DNA of 5,497 nucleotides from Nitrospira sp. UBA5699. GTDB lineage: Bacteria > Nitrospirota > Nitrospiria > Nitrospirales > Nitrospiraceae. This document shows positions 1 to 5,431 of this stretch, in pieces. The stretch lies in NCBI GenBank assembly GCA_002420105.1, contig DIHJ01000089.1, positions 17,958 to 23,454 of the forward strand, written 5' to 3'. The notes beneath the pieces are model-generated. The model saw nothing but the letters and a program-made list of their open reading frames with translations, did not search any database and was not told the DNA's origin. The position numbers and the translations under genes are program-made. The stretch's first letter is position 1, and the number at the start of each line of letters is the position of its first letter.

Positions 1-1178
1 TCGAGCCCTTCCTGCTCCGCCTGCTGCTTCACGAGACCCGAGCCCGGCACCACCATCGCGTGCACGGTCTTGGCCACTTTCTTTCCCTTGGCCAGGCTCG
101 CGGCCAGACGAAGATCTTCGATCCGTGAGTTGGTGCAGGATCCGATGAAGACTCTGTCGATCGCAATGTCGGTCATGGGTGTATTCGCGGTCAGCCCCAT
201 GTATTCCAGCGCGCGCTCCGTGGCCTTGCGCGTTTTCTCGTCGGCGATCGTGCAGGGGTCGGGAACCTTCTGATCGACGCCGGTCACCATGCCGGGACTT
301 GTCCCCCAGCTCACTTGCGGCGCGATGTCTTCGGCCCGGAGCGCCACCGTCGCGTCGTACTTGGCGTCGGCATCCGTCTTCAACTGCTGCCAGGCCCGCG
401 CGGCCTGGTCAAACGCCGCGCCTTGCGGCGCCATGGGACGCCCCTTGATGTAGGCGATCGTCTTCTCGTCCGGCGCAACCATCCCGGCTCTCGCTCCGCC
501 CTCGATTGACATATTGCAGAGCGTCATGCGTCCTTCCATGCTGAGGGCGCGAATGGCCGAGCCCGTGTATTCGATGACGTAGCCGGTCCCGCCCGCCGTG
601 CCGATCTTGCCGATGATCGCAAGGATCACGTCTTTGGCCGAACAGCGGTCGGACAGGACTCCGTCGACCCTGATCTCCATCGTCCTGGGCCGTTTCTGAA
701 CCAGGCATTGCGTGGCGAGCACATGCTCGACCTCGCTGGTGCCGATCCCGAAGGCCAGCGCGCCGAAGGCGCCATGGGTGGAGGTATGCGAATCGCCGCA
801 GACGATCGTGGTTCCCGGAAGAGTGAAGCCCTGCTCCGGTCCGATCACATGCACGACGCCCTGGCGGATGTCGTTCATTCCGAACAGGGTGATGCCGAAT
901 TCCCGGCAGTTGTCCTCCAACGTCTGGATCTGTACGGCGCTCACCTGATCGGCAATGCCGAGCCGGCGGTCCGTGGTCGGGACGTTGTGGTCCGGGACGG
1001 CGAGGGTCGCGCCCGGCCGTCGGGGGCGACGACCGGCGAGTTTCAGCCCTTCGAACGCTTGCGGCGACGTGACTTCGTGAACCAGTTGACGATCGATGTA
1101 GAGCAGGGTCGTCCCGTCCGGTTCCGCCCGAACCACGTGGGACTCCCAGATTTTGTCGAACAATGTCTGACCTGCCAT
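1..1178 (-). CDS. leuC: 3-isopropylmalate dehydratase large subunit, C-terminus cut by window edge
   Basis: LeuC with LeuD isomerises 2-isopropylmalate to 3-isopropylmalate in cytoplasmic leucine biosynthesis, using a [4Fe-4S] cluster. The reading frame is open for 392 complete codons (down to position 3) and leaves the window; the family is about 466 residues, so roughly 75 C-terminal residues are missing. It begins MAGQTLFDKIWESHVV, has the aconitase-family signature CGDSHTSTHGAFG at residues 127-139, and IGSCTNSRIEDL around residues 346-357, where Cys348 is the first cluster ligand. The last readable residues are VVPGSGLVKQQAEQEGLD. The other two cluster cysteines (a CxxC pair ~60 residues later) must lie outside. 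The ATG at 1178 is chosen because AAGGAG sits 5 nt upstream and matches the family's N-terminus. leuD is often downstream of leuC, but that side is not visible. No internal stop or frameshift was seen. Confidence 0.96.
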   Translation of the reverse strand, partial: MAGQTLFDKIWESHVVRAEPDGTTLLYIDRQLVHEVTSPQAFEGLKLAGRRPRRPGATLAVPDHNVPTTDRRLGIADQVSAVQIQTLEDNCREFGITLFGMNDIRQGVVHVIGPEQGFTLPGTTIVCGDSHTSTHGAFGALAFGIGTSEVEHVLATQCLVQKRPRTMEIRVDGVLSDRCSAKDVILAIIGKIGTAGGTGYVIEYTGSAIRALSMEGRMTLCNMSIEGGARAGMVAPDEKTIAYIKGRPMAPQGAAFDQAARAWQQLKTDADAKYDATVALRAEDIAPQVSWGTSPGMVTGVDQKVPDPCTIADEKTRKATERALEYMGLTANTPMTDIAIDRVFIGSCTNSRIEDLRLAASLAKGKKVAKTVHAMVVPGSGLVKQQAEQEGL

Positions 1179-1183
1179 GACGA

Positions 1184-1189
1184 CTCCTT
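1184..1189 (-). promoter_or_regulatory. ribosome binding site of leuC
   Basis: On the minus strand this reads AAGGAG, five bases before the ATG at 1178. It is a strong Shine-Dalgarno match and fixes the leuC start. Confidence 0.85.
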
Positions 1190-1214
1190 GGTGACCGCAA
1201 TGCGGGGAAGCGGT

Positions 1215-1245
1215 ATTATACAGACTCCACCCTGGGTCTGTACAA
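1215..1245 (-). promoter_or_regulatory. probable sigma-70 promoter of leuC with a 19-bp spacer
   Basis: Read on the minus strand, a perfect -10 box TATAAT lies at 1220-1215 and a weak -35 box TTGTAC at 1245-1240, separated by 19 bp. Transcription would begin near 1208, leaving a leader of about 30 nt before the leuC ATG. The -10 match is perfect, but only the TTG of the -35 is consensus. The long spacer is filled by an inverted repeat that also touches both boxes. A 19-bp spacer with a dyad resembles promoters that MerR-family activators work on by distorting the DNA, so regulated transcription is plausible. No regulator gene is seen in this window. Confidence 0.6.
1219..1242. repeat. inverted repeat, candidate operator between leuC and the MEKHLA gene
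   Basis: TACAGAC (1219-1225) and GTCTGTA (1236-1242) are perfect 7-bp inverted arms separated by 10 bp, so arm centres are 17 bp apart. The repeat lies across the leuC promoter spacer and about 80-100 bp upstream of the divergent MEKHLA start. Its symmetry and position fit a dimeric repressor or activator site. A transcribed hairpin is less likely, because the repeat lies upstream of the inferred leuC start point. Confidence 0.55.
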
Positions 1246-1301
1246 GTATGCGCCGTACCCCTCTGCATCGCCCGGCGGGCCTGTGACCGCGGTGGCCTGT
1301 G

Positions 1302-1306
1302 AAGGA
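1302..1306 (+). promoter_or_regulatory. weak ribosome binding site deciding the MEKHLA start
   Basis: AAGGA lies 12 bases before the ATG at 1319. The spacing is longer than ideal, but it is the only Shine-Dalgarno-like stretch near any start in this frame. The in-frame GTG at 1283 and ATG at 1337 have none. Confidence 0.45.
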
Positions 1307-1318
1307 CGAACCTACGTC

Positions 1319-1789
1319 ATGACCTCGGTCTCTTGGATGGATCCTCTGGTCGCGCAATGGAGCCAATGGCTGCTCGACAGCCACCGTCACTGGACCGGCC
1401 GCGAGTTGATGGAGCGGGCCGGTGATCAGGAGTTTCAGTCGAGGGCGCTGTTCGAGTTGCCCGTGGTGGTCGTCTCTCACGGCACGGAAGCCGATCCGAT
1501 CCTGAATTACGGCAACCGCGCGGCCCTGGAGTTGTGGGAGATGACCTGGGAACAACTGGGGAAGACGCCGTCGCGCCTGACGGCCGAACCGGTGAATCGC
1601 GCTGAACGGGAATGGATGCTGGAGCAGGCCCGGAGCCGCGGTTTCATCGATACCTACCGAGGCGTGAGGATTTCGGCGACCGGCCGGCGGTTTCTCGTGG
1701 AGAACGCGCGGATCTGGAACGTGCTTGATTCGAGCGGACAACAGGTCGGGCAGGCCGCGGCCTTTTCACACTGGACCTGGCTGCCCTGA
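1319..1789 (+). CDS. MEKHLA domain-containing protein
   Basis: A 156-aa protein that is almost entirely one MEKHLA domain, a PAS-like fold also found at the C-terminus of plant HD-ZIP III proteins. It occurs as a free-standing protein in bacteria, where its function is unknown. Recognisable blocks are LFELPVVVVSHGTEADPILN (residues 44-63) followed by YGNRAALELWEM (64-75), then PSRLTAEPVNRAERE (84-98), GFIDTYRGVRISATGRRF (108-125) and GQAAAFSHW (144-152). There is no signal peptide, membrane segment or attached output domain, so a cytosolic soluble protein is expected. The ATG at 1319 is preferred over the longer GTG at 1283, because the latter has no ribosome site and adds residues outside the domain. 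It diverges from leuC across ~140 bp and ends 7 bp from the convergent bcsS stop. A sensory or small-molecule-binding role is inferred only from the PAS-like fold. Confidence 0.9.
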   Translation: MTSVSWMDPLVAQWSQWLLDSHRHWTGRELMERAGDQEFQSRALFELPVVVVSHGTEADPILNYGNRAALELWEMTWEQLGKTPSRLTAEPVNRAEREWMLEQARSRGFIDTYRGVRISATGRRFLVENARIWNVLDSSGQQVGQAAAFSHWTWLP

Positions 1790-1796
1790 GCGCGGT

Positions 1797-2498
1797 TCAG
1801 AACGGAAAATAGATCTCGAATCCGCCGTAGGCGCCGCTATGGAACGGCGTGCTGTACTGGTAGCCTCCTTTCGCCAGCAGGAACACCTTGCCCACCGGGA
1901 CTTCGACGAGCGGTCCGGTCTGGAACGCACGGAAGTCGGCATTCCCCATGCCCGCGACGTCCCACCCGACGTAAGTGGAACAGCATCGCTTGTTGGCTTT
2001 ATAGGCGAGGAGCTTCCCGCGCAACCGGCTCCAAAAGAAATTATCGAGATCGGCATAGGAGCCGATCACGTGCACGCTGCCCTTCTCATGCCAGTAGAGG
2101 GCCTCGACCTGGCCGAACGCACCGATCTGATGCTCGACGGAGGTGCTGGCGTTCAACCGCTGCTCCTCGATGCGGCGCAGCTGGGGACCGGCCAGCGCGG
2201 AGAGGGTCCAGCCGCCGAATTTCTGCGTGATGCCGAGAGAGGGAACGAGGAACTGCACGTTCGCGTCCAAGAGCTGCCCGTTGGTTTTGAAGTTATACCC
2301 CAGCCCTGCGGCCATGGCCTGGACAAAGAGGTCGGGGCCTCCCGCGGTCCGCAACAGCGGCGTCCGGACGCCCAGATAACCGAAATACTGGCTCTTGTTG
2401 TCGATTTGAAACCCCGTAAAGACATCGCCCGCCCGGCTAGACGCAGGAAGCAGCAGCAGGATACCGGCCGTCAGTATGAGGAACCTCTGTCGTATCAT
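1797..2498 (-). CDS. bcsS: cellulose biosynthesis protein BcsS, predicted outer-membrane beta-barrel
   Basis: A 233-aa exported protein of the BcsS family, encoded beside bacterial cellulose synthase genes; its exact role is unknown. The N-terminus is a clear signal peptide: basic MIRQR, a hydrophobic core over residues 6-18, then a probable cleavage after SSRA at residue 23. The mature part shows alternating short strands typical of a small barrel, including DVFTGFQIDNKSQYFGYLGV (25-44) and STYVGWDVAGMGNADFRAFQ (174-193). It ends in aromatic EIYFPF, with the terminal Phe expected of a barrel-assembly signal. The start at 2498 is supported by AGGAAGGA 8 nt upstream and by the signal peptide; longer starts would run into bcsA. 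It lies 79 bp downstream of bcsA on the same strand, so cotranscription is likely. A role in passing or anchoring the glucan at the outer membrane is inference. The C-C pair at residues 172-173 is unusual for a barrel. Confidence 0.85.
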   Translation of the reverse strand: MIRQRFLILTAGILLLLPASSRAGDVFTGFQIDNKSQYFGYLGVRTPLLRTAGGPDLFVQAMAAGLGYNFKTNGQLLDANVQFLVPSLGITQKFGGWTLSALAGPQLRRIEEQRLNASTSVEHQIGAFGQVEALYWHEKGSVHVIGSYADLDNFFWSRLRGKLLAYKANKRCCSTYVGWDVAGMGNADFRAFQTGPLVEVPVGKVFLLAKGGYQYSTPFHSGAYGGFEIYFPF

Positions 2499-2506
2499 GG
2501 TTCTTG

Positions 2507-2514
2507 TCCTTCCT
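2507..2514 (-). promoter_or_regulatory. ribosome binding site of bcsS
   Basis: The minus strand reads AGGAAGGA, eight bases before the ATG at 2498. It supports that start over upstream in-frame starts that overlap the end of bcsA. Confidence 0.8.
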
Positions 2515-2577
2515 CGCAATGGGCGGTACTGATTCGGTACGAGGTATCGTGGTTTTTCCCAAACAGCACGCCCGACG

Positions 2578-4863
2578 TCAGGATGCCTGCCAGCGCGCAT
2601 GGTGCATGGAGCGCCAGCGCTCTTCGCCCGACTCGATGCTTTCGACCTTGAACCGCACGAGCGTCTTCCTGTGCTTCCGGACCATGGCCACGGGAATGAC
2701 CTTCAGTTCGACGCCGGGAAGCTGGAGAAGGCTCCCGACCAGCGAACCGGGCGGAGACCCGTTCAGGAGAGCGCTGACGCCCGAGAACGACATGTCTTCG
2801 ACCCGGCCCCTTAGGACCGCCGAGGGCGCTTTGACTTGACACAGGGTCCCGCCGGAGAAGCGGAGCATGCTGCGCCGACTCGATTGAAGCGTACGCCAGG
2901 GGGCGGTGAGGGCGTGGGCGAGCGACCGGAGGCTGCTGCCGATCCCCGGCTGAAACCGGTAGGTGTGCTCCCACGGGTCTGCGTCCCCGTAAATCTTGTC
3001 CACGAGAACTTTTCTGGTCTCCTCGTCCAATTCGTGGAACTGAAGCCCGACCTTGACCCCGCCGGCCGGCAAGGGTTCCTGCCGAACGACCTCGGCGGAG
3101 ATCTTGATCAGCGCGCCGCAGGAGGAGGTCAATGCCAGCTGGACGGACGGTTGCAGCGCGAGAATCGGTTCCTCCACGGTGAGGCCGGCGCCCTGCTCGT
3201 TCAAATCCGTGATGCGGGCGGGAATCCCTTCTCCGTTCACGAACAAGCCGCCCGCGAAGTCCCGCTCGAGCCGGAATCCCAGCCGGCCCTGTGTTTGTTC
3301 GCTCGCCACGAACATGGCGACGGTGAGCAAGAGCAGATTGATGCCGCCCCACCACAGGCTGACCGGCAGCCCGGGATCGCCTCCGCCCAGCCACCACTGG
3401 CGCGTGCCCAGCGTCAGCCCGACCACCAGGAGGCCGAAAGTCATCAGGTGCGGCCAGGCCAGCGACAGCTCGGTGGCGGTGCTTTTCCTCACCCGCTGGC
3501 CTTTGGGGGTAATCTCGAACGGCCGCTCTTTGCGGGGCGTGGCGAGCGCTTTCAGCGCCACAAGGCTGAGGGCGAAACACATGGCGATCTCGTAGACGTC
3601 CGACCAGAACGGATTGCGAGAGCCCCGGCTGACGGGTCTCATCACGAGGGCGGACGCCAGGAAAAACGAGAAGAAGTAGTTCGAGAGCGACAGCACATCG
3701 GCCGTGATCGGCGGAGTGCTGAACAGGAGACTCGACAACGGGGCGAGGAGGCAGATGAGCCGCGGAAGGCCGAAGAAGAAGTAGAAAATCGATCCGAAGT
3801 AATCGATCCGTTGGGCCAGGGTCAATCCGCGCTTGGTGAGCGGATTGTCCCGCAGCAGCACCTGGATACAGCCCATCGCCCAGCGTTTCCGCTGTTTCAG
3901 ATAGCCTTCGAACGTTTCCGGCATCAGTCCGGCGGACAGGACTTTGTTCAGATAGCAGGACTTATAGCCCCTGGCATGCAGGTTCATGCTGGTATGAATG
4001 TCTTCCGTGATGGTCTGGGTCTGGAATCCTCCGATCTGCATGAGCGGCTTGCGGCGGAAGAGTCCTCCGCTGCCGGCGAAGAACGCGCTGTTATGACTGT
4101 CTCGACCGGCTTGCAGCGCCCGGAAGAACAGCGCCTGCTCGTTCTTCACCCGTTCCCCCACGCGCAGATTTCGCTGAAAGACGTCCGGGTTGTAGAAATG
4201 GTGAGGGGTCTGGACGATGGCGACTTTCGGATCATCGAAAAATCCAACGGTATCTTTCAGGAACGTACGGGCCGGAATGTGGTCCACGTCGAAGACCGCG
4301 ACGACCTCTCCCTCCGTCAGCCGCAAGGCATGGTTCAAATTGCCCGCCTTCGCGTGGCGGGGCCGGTCCGGGCGCGCGATGTATTCGCAGCCCAGCGCGG
4401 CGGCCAGCTTTCTGGTCTCGGTCCGGTGACCGTCGTCGAGCACGAAGACCGTGAAGCGGTCCTTCGGATAGTCCTGCGAGAGACAGCCGATCAGCGTCTG
4501 CCTGAGAATCGGCGGGGGCTCATCCACGACCGTGACCATGATGTCGACGGTGGGGTACCTGGTGATCGGCGCAGGCTGCCGTTCCGTCGGCGACCAGGAC
4601 TGAAACGTGAAGAAACAAAATTGACAGAGGCCGTAGAGTTCCGCCATGTAGGCGATGGAACCGACGATCAGACCGGCCGGCTCATCGGTGGGGATGGTGT
4701 AGAGCAGGCGCCAGAGCATGTAGCGGGCGTAGAGAAAGAGGCTGAGGAGCAGCACCCAGCGGCGGCCGCGGTTCTGCTTGAGGAGAATTCCGATGACGAA
4801 GAGCACGAGACCGGATAGGCCGAAGCCGACGGGCGTACTGAAGAAGGTGTCTACGTAGGTCAT
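2578..4863 (-). CDS. bcsA: cellulose synthase catalytic subunit BcsA (UDP-forming) with two PilZ-like domains
   Basis: A 761-aa inner-membrane family 2 glycosyltransferase that polymerises UDP-glucose into beta-1,4-glucan and extrudes it. About three membrane helices span residues 11-87, the catalytic domain covers ~100-340, and about five more helices lie within 354-520. Catalytic motifs are VLDDG (141-145), DVD (192-194), TED (286-288; Asp288 the expected base) and QRKRW (324-328). The gating-loop motif is FEITPKG (449-455). A first PilZ domain follows, with RLGFR (527-531), DLNEQG (553-558) and a closing segment near 605-626. After a linker like the usual BcsA tail (~627-660), residues 661-761 form a second PilZ-like unit: RSMLR (664-668) and DMSFSG (690-695). 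Oddities are FFAGS (261-265), where FFCGS is usual, and Asn for Ser in the first DxSxxG. The ATG has AGAGAGG 5 nt upstream. The gene is followed by bcsS; no bcsB, bcsZ or bcsC is present here. Synthesis of a different beta-glucan cannot be excluded. Confidence 0.93.
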   Translation of the reverse strand: MTYVDTFFSTPVGFGLSGLVLFVIGILLKQNRGRRWVLLLSLFLYARYMLWRLLYTIPTDEPAGLIVGSIAYMAELYGLCQFCFFTFQSWSPTERQPAPITRYPTVDIMVTVVDEPPPILRQTLIGCLSQDYPKDRFTVFVLDDGHRTETRKLAAALGCEYIARPDRPRHAKAGNLNHALRLTEGEVVAVFDVDHIPARTFLKDTVGFFDDPKVAIVQTPHHFYNPDVFQRNLRVGERVKNEQALFFRALQAGRDSHNSAFFAGSGGLFRRKPLMQIGGFQTQTITEDIHTSMNLHARGYKSCYLNKVLSAGLMPETFEGYLKQRKRWAMGCIQVLLRDNPLTKRGLTLAQRIDYFGSIFYFFFGLPRLICLLAPLSSLLFSTPPITADVLSLSNYFFSFFLASALVMRPVSRGSRNPFWSDVYEIAMCFALSLVALKALATPRKERPFEITPKGQRVRKSTATELSLAWPHLMTFGLLVVGLTLGTRQWWLGGGDPGLPVSLWWGGINLLLLTVAMFVASEQTQGRLGFRLERDFAGGLFVNGEGIPARITDLNEQGAGLTVEEPILALQPSVQLALTSSCGALIKISAEVVRQEPLPAGGVKVGLQFHELDEETRKVLVDKIYGDADPWEHTYRFQPGIGSSLRSLAHALTAPWRTLQSSRRSMLRFSGGTLCQVKAPSAVLRGRVEDMSFSGVSALLNGSPPGSLVGSLLQLPGVELKVIPVAMVRKHRKTLVRFKVESIESGEERWRSMHHARWQAS

Positions 4864-4868
4864 GGGCG

Positions 4869-4875
4869 CCTCTCT
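4869..4875 (-). promoter_or_regulatory. ribosome binding site of bcsA
   Basis: The minus strand reads AGAGAGG five bases before the ATG at 4863, which fits the predicted membrane N-terminus MTYVDTFFSTPVGFG. Confidence 0.65.
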
Positions 4876-4980
4876 GCCGGATTCATATGCTGGAGGGAAT
4901 TCCGCACTGGTCCACCTTGCCTCCGTGTCATGACTAAGCCTATGTCCGAATGGACTTCCTGCCTATCCCTACGGCGGAGG

Positions 4981-5005
4981 CCTCTCCTTCGAGGGGGGAT
5001 GGTTA
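4981..5005 (+). repeat. G-rich hairpin repeat, copy A
   Basis: CCTCTC (4981-4986) pairs with GAGGGG (4991-4996) around a CTTC loop, with one G-T pair. It is followed by GGATGGTTA. The block GGGGGGATGGTTA (4993-5005) matches copy B at 11 of 13 positions in the same orientation, 76 bp away. No T-run follows on either strand, so a classical terminator is not supported. Confidence 0.45.
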
Positions 5006-5012
5006 CTAAATC

Positions 5013-5018
5013 ATTGTA
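5013..5018 (-). promoter_or_regulatory. possible -10 box of the bcsA-bcsS transcript
   Basis: TACAAT on the minus strand, inside the only AT-rich island upstream of bcsA. No -35 box fits at normal spacing, so use would need an activator or another sigma factor. This is a weak, position-based call. Confidence 0.25.
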
Positions 5019-5056
5019 AATATGGAAGAATACGAGGCGAGACTGTGAAGGTCCTG

Positions 5057-5081
5057 CTCCCCTCAAAAGGGGGGAAGATTA
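5057..5081 (+). repeat. G-rich hairpin repeat, copy B
   Basis: CTCCCCT (5057-5063) pairs with AGGGGGG (5068-5074) around a CAAA loop: seven pairs, one of them G-T. It is followed by AAGATTA. The block GGGGGGAAGATTA (5069-5081) is the counterpart of copy A. On the plus strand a T-run (5086-5090) lies 11 nt past the stem, rather far for an intrinsic terminator. A dispersed palindromic repeat is the likelier reading. Confidence 0.45.
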
Positions 5082-5141
5082 GGGATTTTTCTCGATACGA
5101 TACGGTGAAGAGCAACCGGCAGGGATGCGTGACAGACCGCC

Positions 5142-5157
5142 CCCGGCGTCAGCCGGG
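5142..5157 (-). terminator. GC-rich hairpin over the DUF1653 stop codon
   Basis: CCCGGC and GCCGGG form a perfect 6-bp stem with a 4-nt loop (5148-5151) that contains most of the TGA stop of the DUF1653 gene. No U-tract follows on the minus strand, so at best this is a 3'-end stabilising or Rho-assisted structure. It could also be chance in GC-rich DNA. Confidence 0.3.
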
Positions 5158-5359
5158 CAGACGCTGGAACCGTGGACGGGGGATTCCCTCTACCAGGACC
5201 GTTTCAAGGAACATGGCGGCGGGTCTGATCCACAGGCCACGTTCGCCGTACAGGGCGCGATAAACCACGAATTCCTCTTCCGTCTCCGAGTTGTCTCGCC
5301 ACTCCGATGACTTCGTAGTCCTGCCCTTTATAGTGGCGATAGCGGCCTGGCTGGATCAT
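5149..5359 (-). pseudogene. DUF1653 family small protein, broken by a single-base frameshift
   Basis: The minus strand encodes a nearly complete DUF1653 protein in two frames. The first 22 codons from ATG at 5359 give MIQPGRYRHYKGQDYEVIGV then AR. After one extra base at about 5291-5293, the next frame continues with SETEEEFVVYRALYGERG, LWIRPAAMFLETV and ends in PRFQRLPG at a TGA (5151-5149). Removing one A turns CAAC into CAC and restores ARHSETEEEFVVYRAL, the family's usual wording and spacing, for a 69-residue product. Without correction translation ends at a TGA at 5206-5204 after 51 residues, only the first 22 native. DUF1653 proteins are small, soluble and of unknown function. The rest is well preserved, so the lesion is either recent or a sequencing/assembly error in a two-base A run. 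There is no strong ribosome site; the start is chosen by family fit. Programmed frameshifting is unlikely, as no slippery heptamer is seen. Confidence 0.85.
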
Positions 5360-5431
5360 CGTGTATTCTTTGGAGGTTCCCGGCGCATCCTACTATACGG
5401 CAAGGGACGAAGGCATCACAGGGCACAGGGC
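5360..5431. promoter_or_regulatory. 72-bp divergent promoter region between DUF1653 and the oxidoreductase
   Basis: This short spacer must hold the 5' signals for both divergent genes. On the minus strand TATAGT (5397-5392) is a 5-of-6 match to a -10 box about 33 bp before the DUF1653 ATG; no clear -35 accompanies it. On the plus strand TTGGAG (5370-5375) and TATACG (5394-5399), 18 bp apart, are a weak -35/-10 pair for the oxidoreductase. The two candidates overlap, so they could not be used at the same time. Confidence 0.35.

Larger units (their letters stand above)
4864..5148. other. non-coding leader/intergenic region upstream of bcsA
   Basis: No convincing gene is seen on either strand in these 285 bp. 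It holds two related G-rich hairpins (4981-5005 and 5057-5081) flanking an AT-rich island (about 5003-5034), which stands out in an otherwise GC-rich window. On the minus strand the island contains TACAAT (5018-5013), a 5-of-6 match to a -10 box with no recognisable -35 at 16-18 bp. If used, it would give bcsA a leader of about 140 nt containing hairpin 4981-4996. I do not see a c-di-GMP riboswitch pattern that I can support. Confidence 0.5.

Noticed and set aside
409..1286. Open frames over leuC on both strands (409-1200 minus, 708-1286 plus)
   Set aside because: Shadows of leuC, whose own frame shows the aconitase-family signature and cluster cysteine. leuC merely lacks a stop inside the window.
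1786..1800. Small dyad CTGA...TCAG containing both convergent stop codons
   Set aside because: Only four paired bases plus a wobble and no T-tract; two facing TGA codons create this symmetry automatically.
2495..3580. 361-codon minus-strand frame overlapping the bcsA C-terminus
   Set aside because: Arg/Ala/Pro-rich shadow frame of bcsA with no family resemblance.
2836..4818. Very long open frame (660 codons) on the plus strand opposite bcsA
   Set aside because: It is the complement of a GC-rich real gene. The translation is low-complexity and rich in Arg, Glu, Gln and Gly with no recognisable domain, whereas the minus strand carries every BcsA motif.
4860..5066. 68-codon minus-strand frame ending in an ATGA overlap with bcsA
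   Set aside because: No ribosome site or domain, Arg-rich composition, and it runs through the hairpin repeat. The ATGA overlap appears fortuitous.
4864..5148. c-di-GMP riboswitch in the bcsA leader
   Set aside because: Considered because bcsA is c-di-GMP controlled, but the conserved riboswitch core could not be recognised, and the hairpins are too short and simple.
5045..5310. Plus-strand frames 5045-5263 and 5125-5310
   Set aside because: They are largely antisense to the DUF1653 coding sequence and resemble no known protein.
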